Below, piece by piece: positions 34,072-43,348 of a stretch of DNA of 64,000 bases. Each line of letters starts with the position of its first letter. Position 1 is the first letter of the stretch. A model generated the notes under the pieces. The model worked only from the letters and a program-made list of their open reading frames with translations. It did not search any database and was not told the DNA's origin. Made by a program: the position numbers and the translations under genes. The DNA is from CBDDKS01 sp965230335. Lineage in GTDB: Bacteria > Pseudomonadota > Gammaproteobacteria > Enterobacterales > Kangiellaceae. Where the stretch lies: positions 1,860,001 through 1,924,000 of the forward strand of contig CBDDKS010000006.1 in NCBI GenBank assembly GCA_965230335.1, written 5' to 3'.

Positions 34072-35372
34072 TGTTATATTATTTATCAATACTTGCACTT
34101 TTGTTAATAATTCCTATGCTTTTTATTAATTTGAAATGGGGTTTAGTGCTAGCTATTGTCTTTAAGTCAATGATAGATGCAACATGGATGGAAAGAAGTG
34201 GCGGTTTTAGTTTAATACAAGTTGTATCAGTTTTAGTTAATTTAAGTCTTTTTATTTCTATATTTACAGTTGAGAAAGTGAAAGTGGGATTAAATACAAT
34301 ACCACTTAGAAGTATTTGGTTATTGTACTTTATTAATATAGTAATAGGAGTTTGTTTAATTATTTTTTTTCAGAGTTTTTATGATGGTTTTATTGTTTTT
34401 ATGAGAGAGATAAGTGGTGTTCTGGCATTTTTTGTTATTCCTCTTATATTTTCTGATAAACGAGATTTACGTTTATTTTTGATTGCATTAGCTTTAGCAG
34501 GCGTTTTGCCGTTAATAATAGGTCTTTATCAAACATTAGGTGGTACTGGATTAAGAGTTGCAAATAGTGAGGGTTTAGTAAGACATGTTGGGTTATATCA
34601 TGATTCTTTTACAACAAGATTTTATATGTTGCAACTTATTTTTGGCTTATTCTTTTTAATATTTACTGATGTAAATAAACGATGGATATTTAATGTTTTT
34701 GCTGTTTGTATTATAGCTCTTGCAACGATTGTTTCTTTTAAACAATATAGTAAATCGGCGATACTTACTCTTATTATTTGGTTGATTATCATGTTATTTT
34801 GGAGAAGGAACGTGAAACTAACTATGGTTGTAGGTTTTTTTTCGATTATTGTAAGTGTGTATTTTATGAATACTATAATAGATGAAGTTTATCAACTATT
34901 TCATAAAGAAATAGGTGCTATGTCAGGAGAAATAAAAATGGAAAGAACATTTGCCGGAAGGTGGATTGGTTGGGAAGAAGTATTCGCAGAATGGAAAATG
35001 AAAAGTATTTTTTTTAAATTTATAGGGAGTGGTATAGTTGCTACTGGAGTACATAATGACTATTTGATGATATTAGTGCATCATGGAGTTTTAGGACTTT
35101 TAATATATATCATTTTATTAATGTCTATGTTTTATATATTATTTAAATCATTTTACGTTTATAAATCAATTTATTCAGCTTTAGGATTAATGGCATTAAT
35201 GATGTGGTTGATCGATGCTATAGGTTTGGTTCCAAGTGCATATCCAGGATATCAGTGGTTTATTATGGGTGTATTAGGAATAGCAATTAGAAATATTGGA
35301 GAAGTAGCCGTAGTAAATAAAACTGCTTTTAAAAATAACCAATTATTAAAAGCAAATTTATGGAAAGAGTAG
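34071..35372 (+). CDS. O-antigen polymerase/ligase-like membrane protein (Wzy/WaaL)
   Basis: 433 residues with about 11-12 predicted membrane helices and a large periplasmic loop around 250-320 that contains GRWIGWEEV, the region conserved in Wzy/O-antigen ligase proteins. In this locus it would polymerise the repeat units delivered by the flippase. The ATG at 34071 overlaps the previous stop (TAATG), the same coupling used by the flippase gene; an upstream ATG at 34050 would add seven residues. The polymerase call is from topology and context; Wzy proteins are poorly conserved, and ligase activity is possible. Confidence 0.75.
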   Translation: MLYYLSILALLLIIPMLFINLKWGLVLAIVFKSMIDATWMERSGGFSLIQVVSVLVNLSLFISIFTVEKVKVGLNTIPLRSIWLLYFINIVIGVCLIIFFQSFYDGFIVFMREISGVLAFFVIPLIFSDKRDLRLFLIALALAGVLPLIIGLYQTLGGTGLRVANSEGLVRHVGLYHDSFTTRFYMLQLIFGLFFLIFTDVNKRWIFNVFAVCIIALATIVSFKQYSKSAILTLIIWLIIMLFWRRNVKLTMVVGFFSIIVSVYFMNTIIDEVYQLFHKEIGAMSGEIKMERTFAGRWIGWEEVFAEWKMKSIFFKFIGSGIVATGVHNDYLMILVHHGVLGLLIYIILLMSMFYILFKSFYVYKSIYSALGLMALMMWLIDAIGLVPSAYPGYQWFIMGVLGIAIRNIGEVAVVNKTAFKNNQLLKANLWKE

Positions 35373-35374
35373 GT

Positions 35375-35426
35375 GCTGTTTATCTTTTACAAAATTAACA
35401 GGAGTAACTTATAAAAGATAAACAGC
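35375..35426. terminator. 15-bp inverted repeat between convergent genes
   Basis: GCTGTTTATCTTTTA (35375-35389) pairs with TAAAAGATAAACAGC (35412-35426) across a 22-nt loop. It lies 3 bp after the polymerase stop codon and before the convergent acyltransferase, so it could terminate transcription from both sides. Each arm is also a copy of the dispersed AAAAGATAAACAG element. Confidence 0.5.
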
Positions 35427-35472
35427 CTCTAATATAATTACTCAGAATACAAATTAATTATCATTTTCTAAA

Positions 35473-36483
35473 CTATGAAGTTAGTTTATCTAACTTAGGA
35501 AAGAACTTGATAATATTTCTTTTAATTAATATTGGAAAATAAGTTCCCGCTATCAGAAAAATTGGAATAAATATATTGAAAATAATTCCATTAAAACCAA
35601 ATAAAAATACCATTAATGCTTTTGTAACACCTATTGTTATAGTATTTAATAAATATATAATAAAACTATATTTTCCTAAATGTTGTAAGAGTTTATTCTT
35701 GATTAAAGGTGTATTTCTTATTAATCCATGTATTGATGGAATAGACAGTAAGCCTATAATAAATTTATATTGTTCAATAGGTATATTTAAAGGTATTAAG
35801 GATAAGCTTATTAAAAATAAAGTAAATAATATTTTCCAAAACCTGTCAATAAATTTACTCCACTGTTCATAGTATACTTTGGTTAATGTACCTATCGAAA
35901 AGAATACAATCAGTTCAGAGGATTTGTTTAACATGTAGATAGAGGGGAGTTCAAGAAAATATAATATTACAAATAATACAGTAATAATAATTCTTTTCGG
36001 TATTGAAAGAAGTAATATAAAAGAGAAAATTATATAATATTGGAAGAGTACATATATATACCAAAGTGAACCTGCGGAACTTTTGCTTGGTGTAATTATA
36101 AATTCCCGTAATGCATGAAAAAAATTGTCTCTTGCATTTTCTATATATAAAATATCATGGAGAATATATTTTCCAAATATTATCAATACTCCAAAAATAA
36201 TAAAAGGAATAATGAGTCGATTAAATTTTTCTAATAAAAAACTAAAAAAATTATGTATTCCTACAAACCTTTTATAGCTGTGTTGCATAATTATTCCAGA
36301 TAAGAACATAAAAAAAGACATGTGAAATGAATATATATAATTTTTGGCATGAGTATACCAGATTGAGCTTTCTGGTAATTCTCCGCTATGGAAGTGACCA
36401 AAAACAACCAGTAAAATAGCAAGTCCGGTTGCTATTTCAATGTCATTAAGCCAAATACTTTTTTTTGTATGTATTTTTTCCAT
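35473..36483 (-). CDS. Acyltransferase 3 family membrane protein
   Basis: Integral membrane acyltransferase of 336 residues with about ten hydrophobic helices. The N-terminal pattern IATGLAILLVVFGHFHSG carries the family histidine in the first helix, and the SFHMSFFMFLSGI helix and FNRLIIPFIIFG segments fit the family. It probably adds acetyl or another acyl group to the exopolysaccharide. It is the last gene of a three-gene minus-strand group inside an otherwise plus-strand locus, 7 bp after the glycosyltransferase gene, and extremely AT-rich. Confidence 0.85.
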   Translation of the reverse strand: MEKIHTKKSIWLNDIEIATGLAILLVVFGHFHSGELPESSIWYTHAKNYIYSFHMSFFMFLSGIIMQHSYKRFVGIHNFFSFLLEKFNRLIIPFIIFGVLIIFGKYILHDILYIENARDNFFHALREFIITPSKSSAGSLWYIYVLFQYYIIFSFILLLSIPKRIIITVLFVILYFLELPSIYMLNKSSELIVFFSIGTLTKVYYEQWSKFIDRFWKILFTLFLISLSLIPLNIPIEQYKFIIGLLSIPSIHGLIRNTPLIKNKLLQHLGKYSFIIYLLNTITIGVTKALMVFLFGFNGIIFNIFIPIFLIAGTYFPILIKRNIIKFFPKLDKLTS

Positions 36484-36490
36484 TATAAAT

Positions 36491-37663
36491 TTAAATTTTT
36501 AATAAATTAATAACTAGATTTTTATTTACAACATCCAGTAAAAAATATTCTTTACATTTTCTTCTATTAGCTACTGATATTTCTTTTCTCAGTGTTTCAC
36601 TTTTAATGAGTTCTAATAAGTAATATTTAAGGTGTTTGATATCCCCAGGATTTACTATAAATCCATTTTCACCATGTTTTAAAACTTCGGATGCTGAGCC
36701 TACTTTTGTGGCAAGTATAGGAAGACCAGCAGACATTGCTTCTAGAATAGCTGTTGAGAAGCCTTCTGAGTAACTAGGAAGAGTGAAAATATCTGCATTG
36801 GAAAAGTACTTTATTTTCTCTTCGCCGTATACAGATCCTCCTAAAAATTCAATATGTTTATCCAGATTTTTTGTAGTAATAAATTCTTTGTAAATTTTAT
36901 CTGGACTTTCAATGTTAATTTGTTCGCCAGTTGCTTGATTATAGAAAACATTACGTTCCACATTTTTTTTGGTTCCCATGAATTGAAATTTTACAGAATA
37001 ATTAGCACAAATATCGGGAATTATTTTAAGTAGATCACAGTAACCTTTTGCTTGAGATAAATGACCCACAAATAATATGGTTAAAGGTTTATTACTAACA
37101 TTTTTGATTTTTTCTGTATTAAACTTGTTATAAAAATCATTATCAATACAATTATAGTGAGTAATAATTTTTTCTTTTTCAATAATAATATCACTAAATT
37201 GATTTTTTAACCTGTCTGCTTGTACAAATATATTAGTACACTTGTTTAATAGCCATTTGATTATATTTTGATAAGGTTTTTTTAGATTTTGATAAAAAAA
37301 ACCAAAATGGCCTCCTTGAAACAGTATACATATTTTTTTTCTTAATAAATATGAAATAAATATAGTGCTGCCATCTCTGAACCAGCCTTTAACACTTGCT
37401 GAAGTTGGAAGGTAAAATATAATATTAGGACGTTTAAATATTATTATTTTCAATAAGTTAAATATATATATGATATATCCATATATCATATATAAGTCAA
37501 ATTTACCTTTTTCTGTATTTGATTTTCTTATTGTTGTATTTAAATGAACAATATTGAAATTGTTATTGATTTCTTCTGATTTTAATAAATTCAAAGTAAC
37601 AATTTCTGGACCAGCATACGGTGGAGGGGTAGGTCCAATGATGAGTATTTTTTTTTGTTTCAT
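36491..37663 (-). CDS. Glycosyltransferase family 4
   Basis: 390 residues in the GT-B fold. The N-terminal domain opens with ILIIGPTPPPYAGPEIVTLNLL; the C-terminal nucleotide-sugar-binding domain has LTILFVGHLSQAKGYCDLL, then FTLPSYSEGFSTAILEAMSAGLPILATKVG, the conserved GT4 E-x7-E motif region. It adds one sugar of the repeat unit at the cytosolic membrane face; donor and linkage cannot be told. The start overlaps the end of the neighbouring glycosyltransferase gene by four bases (ATGA), so the two are coupled. Composition is very AT-rich. Confidence 0.88.
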   Translation of the reverse strand: MKQKKILIIGPTPPPYAGPEIVTLNLLKSEEINNNFNIVHLNTTIRKSNTEKGKFDLYMIYGYIIYIFNLLKIIIFKRPNIIFYLPTSASVKGWFRDGSTIFISYLLRKKICILFQGGHFGFFYQNLKKPYQNIIKWLLNKCTNIFVQADRLKNQFSDIIIEKEKIITHYNCIDNDFYNKFNTEKIKNVSNKPLTILFVGHLSQAKGYCDLLKIIPDICANYSVKFQFMGTKKNVERNVFYNQATGEQINIESPDKIYKEFITTKNLDKHIEFLGGSVYGEEKIKYFSNADIFTLPSYSEGFSTAILEAMSAGLPILATKVGSASEVLKHGENGFIVNPGDIKHLKYYLLELIKSETLRKEISVANRRKCKEYFLLDVVNKNLVINLLKI

Positions 37664-38787
37664 ATTAATTTATCAATAATATTTAAAAAGCCTAAGGAGG
37701 ATTTATTCAAATTTACATTTTCTGAAATAAATGTTTTAGCTTGCGTACCAATAAGTCGAGCTTTTTCAGGGTTTTTTATTATCCATGACATTTTATCTAC
37801 CACACTAGGTGTATCTTTAAAATTTACTTTAAATCCTGTTATATTATCTTGAATTAAATCATGTGTTGCGCCGGATAATGTTGATGCAATACAGGGTAGT
37901 TCCATAGCCATAGCTTCTACTAATACTAATCCCCATACATCGTATTCTGAAGGAAATAAAAAGCAAGATGCTTTAGAAAGAAAGTCAGGTAGATATTCTT
38001 TTTGTTTGAATCCATGAAATAATACTTTTTCACTCATATTTAATTCTTTTGACATGGCAATGAGACTTTGTTTTTCAGGTCCATCACCAATAATATCCAG
38101 GTAAAATGATGGATAGATATTAGAAAGTTCCTTAGAAGCACTAATGAGTAAATCAACTCTTTTTCCTTTGGTTAAGTTACCGACATATATAAATCTAGTA
38201 GGTTCTTTTTTTTCAAGCACCTGTTTATTTTCAAAAAAACTGATATCTACGGTATTAATTGCAATTTCTATTAAATCTTCATTAGCTCCTAAACTGACCA
38301 AATATTTTTTTGATTCAGATCCATATGCAATAAATCCTTTTGCTTTTTGTATCATTAATCTACGCTGTATGTATTTCAAATAGCTGATTTTTCTGTATTT
38401 GCTATTTATAGCACCAGACCAGATTACATAAGGTGTTTTATTATAAAAGCTTCTAAGCCAAAGTTTAACCGTTGCAATTGAAAACCCATTAGTAATTATT
38501 ATTTTAGGACTGTATTCATTAATAATTTTAAATAATCCTTTATAGCTAAAACTTAAACTTTCATTTTTTAGTTGTTTTACGTTATCACCTGACATAACGT
38601 GATATTTAAAATGACAATCTTTGAGATTGATTTTCCATTGCCTTCTATCTTCACCTAAGGCACCAAATACAACGATTAAAGATATCCCCTTAATTTTTAA
38701 TTTATTGCTTAGAACATTAAATAAAGGAATTCTATATGGTGTGGGTAAATTAGTTAACAGTAATACAGAATCTGTACTTATACACAT
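37660..38787 (-). CDS. Glycosyltransferase family 4
   Basis: 375 residues of the GT-B fold: VLLLTNLPTPYRIPLFNVL at the start, RFIYVGNLTKGKRVDLLI at the beginning of the second domain, and CFLFPSEYDVWGLVLVEAMAMELPCIAS containing the GT4 motif. It is first in the minus-strand group glycosyltransferase-glycosyltransferase-acyltransferase, transcribed away from the oxidoreductase gene at 39031. Its N-terminal ATG (MCISTDSV) is followed directly by the first strand, so no extension is needed. The sugar transferred is unknown. Confidence 0.87.
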   Translation of the reverse strand: MCISTDSVLLLTNLPTPYRIPLFNVLSNKLKIKGISLIVVFGALGEDRRQWKINLKDCHFKYHVMSGDNVKQLKNESLSFSYKGLFKIINEYSPKIIITNGFSIATVKLWLRSFYNKTPYVIWSGAINSKYRKISYLKYIQRRLMIQKAKGFIAYGSESKKYLVSLGANEDLIEIAINTVDISFFENKQVLEKKEPTRFIYVGNLTKGKRVDLLISASKELSNIYPSFYLDIIGDGPEKQSLIAMSKELNMSEKVLFHGFKQKEYLPDFLSKASCFLFPSEYDVWGLVLVEAMAMELPCIASTLSGATHDLIQDNITGFKVNFKDTPSVVDKMSWIIKNPEKARLIGTQAKTFISENVNLNKSSLGFLNIIDKLI

Positions 38788-38857
38788 CAGATTGAAGGAA
38801 TGCTTATTATATAAAAATAGACAGGATTAAATTTGAATCACATGGTATTTCAAATTT

Positions 38858-38875
38858 ATGACAATTTGATGTCAT
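38858..38875. promoter_or_regulatory. Palindrome in the divergent promoter region
   Basis: ATGACA-ATTTGA-TGTCAT lies in the 243-bp gap between the divergent glycosyltransferase and oxidoreductase genes; a related half-site pair GTCATAAATCTGTCAT occurs near 38966. It may be an operator for one or both transcripts, but I know no matching regulator. Confidence 0.3.
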
Positions 38876-39030
38876 GCTTTGAGAATGTTTTTATAAATAG
38901 TTAAATTTCTTTTGTTATTAACCACTTATATAACATGCAGGGAGATTTTTAGAAGATAATTTTAGGTCATAAATCTGTCATAAAATTACCATATACTGCA
39001 CCAACTTTATGTCTTTTCAATGGTCCTTCC

Positions 39031-41220
39031 ATGAAGCAAGTCGTTCAAAATTATCGAAGTGGTGAATTAAAAGTTGACGATGTTCCTATGCCTGTCGTTC
39101 TTCCTGGCGGCTTATTAGTAGAGACTCACTATTCGTTAATTAGCGGAGGAACAGAACGTTCTACCGTAAAAGTGGCTAAGAAAAACTTGATAGGGAAAGC
39201 GATGGAAAGGCCTGATATGTTGAAAAAGGTGATTCAGCAAGTTAAAAAAAATGGGTTATCAGATACATTAAGAATGGTATTTGATCGTTTGGATAATCCA
39301 GCAGCACTGGGTTATAGCTGTGCGGGTACTGTATTGGAAGTTGGAGAACATGTTGAAGGATTTAATGTCGGGGATAAAGTGGCTTGTGCCGGACAAAATT
39401 ATGCATCACATGCAGAAATTGTTTCAGTGCCTAAAAACTTATGTATAAAAATTCCCGATGGTGTTTCATTTAATGATGCTGCTTATGTTGCTGTTGGTTC
39501 CATTGCTTTGCAGGGGGTACGACAGGCTGCACCACAGTTGGGTGAAACTGTTGCAGTGATTGGTTTGGGTTTATTGGGACAATTAACGGCACAAATGTTA
39601 AAAGCAAATGGATGCCGGGTGATTGCTACAGATTTGGATGAGAGTAAAAATGCGCTTGCACAATCATTAGGGGCTGATCATGCGGTAGGTTCAGGGCAGT
39701 TTGCCAGTTTGTGTCATTCACTCACTCAAAGTCAGGGTGTTGACGCGGTGATTATTACAGCCAGTACCAAGAGTAATGCACCAGTGGCTTTAGCCGGGGA
39801 AATTTGTCGAAAAAGAGGACGGGTTATTGTTGTCGGAGCTGTTGGAATGGATTTACCCAGAGAAGATTATTATGTAAAGGAAATTGATTTTCGTTTGTCG
39901 ACCTCTTATGGTCCGGGGCGATATGATAGTCGCTATGAAGAAGAAGGGATCGATTATCCCTATGCTTATGTTCGATGGACAGAGCAGCGCAATATGCAGG
40001 CATTTTTGGAATTAATTGCGGATCAAAGAATCAAACTGGATGAGATTACAACCCATACCTTTGTGATTGGCGAGTCACAATCGGCTTACGACATGATTAG
40101 TGATAATCGTTCAAGTTATTTGGGTATTTTATTAGATTACACTAATGAGGATGTTGAAAAAGATAAGACGGTTGACATTGTTGAACAAAAAGCGGTCAAT
40201 ACACTTAATTTTGGATTAATTGGTGTCGGTAATCATGTCAAAGACAGGTTATTACCCGAATTGAAGAAAATATCCGATGTCAGTTTGCATGCGATATGTA
40301 CACAAACGGGTGTAAAAGCAAAAGCATTGGCTGAAAAGTTACAAACAGCGTATTGTACTTCTGATTATCATGAAATTACTTCTGATGAAATAGTCAATAC
40401 CATTTTGATTGGTACCCGTCATGATACACATGCCGCCATTGTATTAGATGCTATAAGACAGGAAAAACATATTTTTGTAGAAAAGCCTTTGTGTTTAACA
40501 GAGCAGGAATTGGATGATATTGAGACAGAGTATAAACAGGCATTACAAAAAAATTCTTTAGTGTTGATGGTTGGATTTAATCGTCGTTATTCAACGCATA
40601 CTCAAAAGATTAAACAGGTTTTTGCTAATAAGAGAAATCCATTAATGATGAGCTATCGTGTCAATGCTGGCGCAATACCTGCTGATCACTGGATTCAAAA
40701 TATGGCCATTGGTGGAGGCAGAATCATAGGTGAAGCCTGTCACTTTATTGATTATATGGCTTATGTTGCCAATGCGGTTCCTGTTTCTATTCATGCTAAC
40801 GCTATTTCACATCATGAATCCAATATCACTCAGGATCATTCTGTAATATCTATTCGTTTTTCTGATGGTTCTGTTGGTACATTGATTTATGCTGCTGGCG
40901 GTGATTTGGCTTTACCCAAGGAACGTTTTGAAGTGTTTGGTGATGGAGTATCTATCATTATGGATGATTTTGTGAAAACTGAGTTTTATCAAAAAGGTAA
41001 GAAGGAAACTTATAAGTCAGATAAGCAAGATAAAGGTTTTGCAGAACAAATGCAGACATTTTGTAGAAAAATATTGTCAGGGAATGATTCTTCATCTGAT
41101 GGTCAAGGTTCATCAGATAATCAGCATGCAGAAGAGTTTGAATACATTAAAAGCGTGACTAAAGCTTCGATTCTGGCAGTCAAGAGCATGCAGACACAAT
41201 TGGTTTATCCTGTTCAGTGA
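39031..41220 (+). CDS. Bi-domain oxidoreductase: zinc-type dehydrogenase plus Gfo/Idh/MocA
   Basis: 729 residues with two NAD(P)-binding enzymes fused. Residues 1-350 are a medium-chain dehydrogenase/reductase (NPAALGYSCAGTVLEVGEHVEGFNVGDKVA; Rossmann loop VIGLGLLGQLTAQML). Residues about 375-729 are a Gfo/Idh/MocA oxidoreductase, with FGLIGVGNHVKDRLLPEL and the hallmark EKPLCLT. This fusion is found in EPS clusters beside heparinase II/III proteins, as here (41 bp apart), and presumably makes or modifies a nucleotide sugar. The alcohol-dehydrogenase part lacks an obvious catalytic-zinc GHE motif. It starts the second plus-strand block, where base composition returns to normal. Confidence 0.9.
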   Translation: MKQVVQNYRSGELKVDDVPMPVVLPGGLLVETHYSLISGGTERSTVKVAKKNLIGKAMERPDMLKKVIQQVKKNGLSDTLRMVFDRLDNPAALGYSCAGTVLEVGEHVEGFNVGDKVACAGQNYASHAEIVSVPKNLCIKIPDGVSFNDAAYVAVGSIALQGVRQAAPQLGETVAVIGLGLLGQLTAQMLKANGCRVIATDLDESKNALAQSLGADHAVGSGQFASLCHSLTQSQGVDAVIITASTKSNAPVALAGEICRKRGRVIVVGAVGMDLPREDYYVKEIDFRLSTSYGPGRYDSRYEEEGIDYPYAYVRWTEQRNMQAFLELIADQRIKLDEITTHTFVIGESQSAYDMISDNRSSYLGILLDYTNEDVEKDKTVDIVEQKAVNTLNFGLIGVGNHVKDRLLPELKKISDVSLHAICTQTGVKAKALAEKLQTAYCTSDYHEITSDEIVNTILIGTRHDTHAAIVLDAIRQEKHIFVEKPLCLTEQELDDIETEYKQALQKNSLVLMVGFNRRYSTHTQKIKQVFANKRNPLMMSYRVNAGAIPADHWIQNMAIGGGRIIGEACHFIDYMAYVANAVPVSIHANAISHHESNITQDHSVISIRFSDGSVGTLIYAAGGDLALPKERFEVFGDGVSIIMDDFVKTEFYQKGKKETYKSDKQDKGFAEQMQTFCRKILSGNDSSSDGQGSSDNQHAEEFEYIKSVTKASILAVKSMQTQLVYPVQ

Positions 41221-41261
41221 ACAATTCATCATTAAAGTAACCAATAAGCACTCGATATATT

Positions 41262-43256
41262 GTGAAAAAAATTACCTGGTATATTCAAAGGTTGCGAGTT
41301 ATGCAACCAAAAGAAATTTTACATCGAGTAAAAGAGCAATGGTTTATTCAATGGATGTATATTCAATATAGCCTGGGGTTATATAAACTATTTGATAAAA
41401 CGGCATCAAAACACTTTTCTTTTTGTGAGACGACTAAGCATTGTCTACCAGAATTACCATGGTGTTTTGATATTAAAAGCAATAAAGAGAATATTCATCA
41501 TTGGCTAGAGGGATATTGGTTTTCTTTAGGTACTATGTGGCAATGGAAAATAGAAGAAGAGAATTGGCACAAAGTACTGGATAATTCAAAAGATATCCAT
41601 TGGCCTAAAAAGTTTTTTAATAAAATTCCTTATAGAGCAGGTAATCCTTATGGTGATGTGAGAATTACTTGGGAGCCTGCCCGTTTGCAACAATTGATTC
41701 CTTTAGCGTTGATCATTAACAGTGATGATGTTGAAAATTCACAAAAGAGAAAAGCCATTCAGTTATTCATGAATCAAATAGAAGATTGGTGGCGATCTAA
41801 TCCGACTTATAAAGGCATTCACTACATTTCTTCCATGGAATGCGGATTAAGAATTATAGCACTGTGTCATGCATTAGATATGATTCGTAAAGTGAATCTA
41901 ATAAAGCATTCATCCAAAGAATATCAGAACATTTGTGTGATATTAGTGAATATTGTTCATTCTCATGCTCATTTTATTACAAAACGTTTATCACTACACT
42001 CATCTGCTGGAAATCATACAATTGCTGAAGCCGTTGGTTTGTTATATGCGGGTTTATTATTTCCAGAAATGAAATCAGCAAAAAACTGGACTCATTTAGG
42101 TGTTCATCTTTTAAATGCAGAGTCTGAAAGGCAGATACTGATGGATGGTGGCAGCAGTGAACAAGCCTTTTGTTATCTTGTATTTGTGACAGATTTATAT
42201 GGACTTGCGACAAAACTACTTAAGTATGTTGGACAGAATCATTCACAGATCGAAGCTACTTTTTTGAGAGCACAAACATTTATTAATCAGCTTGCACAAT
42301 CACGTGATGAATTGCCTAATATAGGGGATGGTGATAATGGCTATGCTTTATCAAAATTTTTGAATTTAATTTGGAGTAAAGAAAAAGAGTCTGTTGATGA
42401 AGTTGAAAAGCAAGGTATGAAGGGTGATGATATCCATTTAATTACTTACGCAGAATCAGGGTATAGTCTGATTCATCATACAAACAATAAATTACGCCTC
42501 ATTATGGATCATGGTGATTTGGGCATGCAACCTTCTTTTGGTCATGGCCATGCAGATGCACTTTCTGTTGTACTAGATATTGATGAACAAAGGCTGTGTC
42601 TTGATACAGGCACTTATAGCTATACTGGACATCCAAAATGGCGACGCTATTTTAGAAGTACGCAAGCACATAATACGGTTGTTGTTGATAATAGCGATCA
42701 GGCCTTACAGAAAACAGCCTTTATGTGGTCACAAGCCTATGAAGCCAATGTGGTTTGTTCAGAAAAAAAGGATAATGGCAAAGTGATATTGTTGGCTTAC
42801 CATACAGGTTATCAAGCAAAAGGCGTGATTCACTGGCGTGGCATCATGTATCAACCTTCAGGAGATACGGTTATTTGGGACTTTATGCAATCCATGGGTT
42901 CAAAGAGCTCCTCTCATTATTTTTCTCTTTATTGGCATTTAAATGAAGGTTTTAAAAAAGAAGAGGATTATTTTGTTTTCGAACACCAGGACATAAAAAC
43001 ATATTTAAAGGTTAGTGGTGGTGATGTGAATGAATTTAGAGCTTCTGAAACTTCATTATTAGGATGGCAAGCACCTTACTATGGTGTAAAAAAACCTTGT
43101 CTGACATTGCAGGTACATAAAGATAATGTCCCGGAAACAGAATTTTTAACGGTGATATCATCGAAGCCATCACAGTTAAGACAGTCATTTCATGATGATG
43201 TGCTTTATTTAAAAAAATGTATTTTCCATCATCAAAAAATAATTGAGGTGGCATAG
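41262..43256 (+). CDS. Heparinase II/III-like (alginate lyase-type) protein
   Basis: 664 residues. The N-terminal alpha/alpha toroid domain covers about 100-400, with WEPARLQQLIPLAL and SSAGNHTIAEAVGLLYAG, whose Asn-His motif is conserved in polysaccharide lyases of this class. The C-terminal beta-sheet heparinase II/III domain (about 400-650) has FGHGHADALSVVLDID and RYFRSTQAHNTVVVD, including the conserved metal or active-site histidines. No signal peptide is visible, as is usual for EPS-locus versions, and the role (trimming or modification of polymer) is not settled. The start is GTG 41262, with MKKITWYIQRLRVMQPKEI following. It is paired with the bi-domain oxidoreductase gene upstream. 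Confidence 0.87.
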   Translation: MKKITWYIQRLRVMQPKEILHRVKEQWFIQWMYIQYSLGLYKLFDKTASKHFSFCETTKHCLPELPWCFDIKSNKENIHHWLEGYWFSLGTMWQWKIEEENWHKVLDNSKDIHWPKKFFNKIPYRAGNPYGDVRITWEPARLQQLIPLALIINSDDVENSQKRKAIQLFMNQIEDWWRSNPTYKGIHYISSMECGLRIIALCHALDMIRKVNLIKHSSKEYQNICVILVNIVHSHAHFITKRLSLHSSAGNHTIAEAVGLLYAGLLFPEMKSAKNWTHLGVHLLNAESERQILMDGGSSEQAFCYLVFVTDLYGLATKLLKYVGQNHSQIEATFLRAQTFINQLAQSRDELPNIGDGDNGYALSKFLNLIWSKEKESVDEVEKQGMKGDDIHLITYAESGYSLIHHTNNKLRLIMDHGDLGMQPSFGHGHADALSVVLDIDEQRLCLDTGTYSYTGHPKWRRYFRSTQAHNTVVVDNSDQALQKTAFMWSQAYEANVVCSEKKDNGKVILLAYHTGYQAKGVIHWRGIMYQPSGDTVIWDFMQSMGSKSSSHYFSLYWHLNEGFKKEEDYFVFEHQDIKTYLKVSGGDVNEFRASETSLLGWQAPYYGVKKPCLTLQVHKDNVPETEFLTVISSKPSQLRQSFHDDVLYLKKCIFHHQKIIEVA

Positions 43257-43257
43257 C

Positions 43258-43347
43258 ATGAAGAAATATCTGGATTTCATATGGGTGTCATATAACTATG
43301 GAGTAATACCTTGTTCTGTTTTGTGTTTGCTAAAAGTTGAGAAATGA
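43258..43347 (+). CDS. Possible 29-residue coupled ORF
   Basis: A 30-codon ORF starts 1 bp after the heparinase-like stop (TAG-C-ATG) and its TGA lies 1 bp before the ATG of the WecG-type gene. It encodes a hydrophobic-aromatic peptide starting MKKYLDFIWVSYNYG. I recognise no family; exact packing between two genes is the only support, and it may be chance. Confidence 0.2.
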   Translation: MKKYLDFIWVSYNYGVIPCSVLCLLKVEK

Positions 43348-43348
43348 A

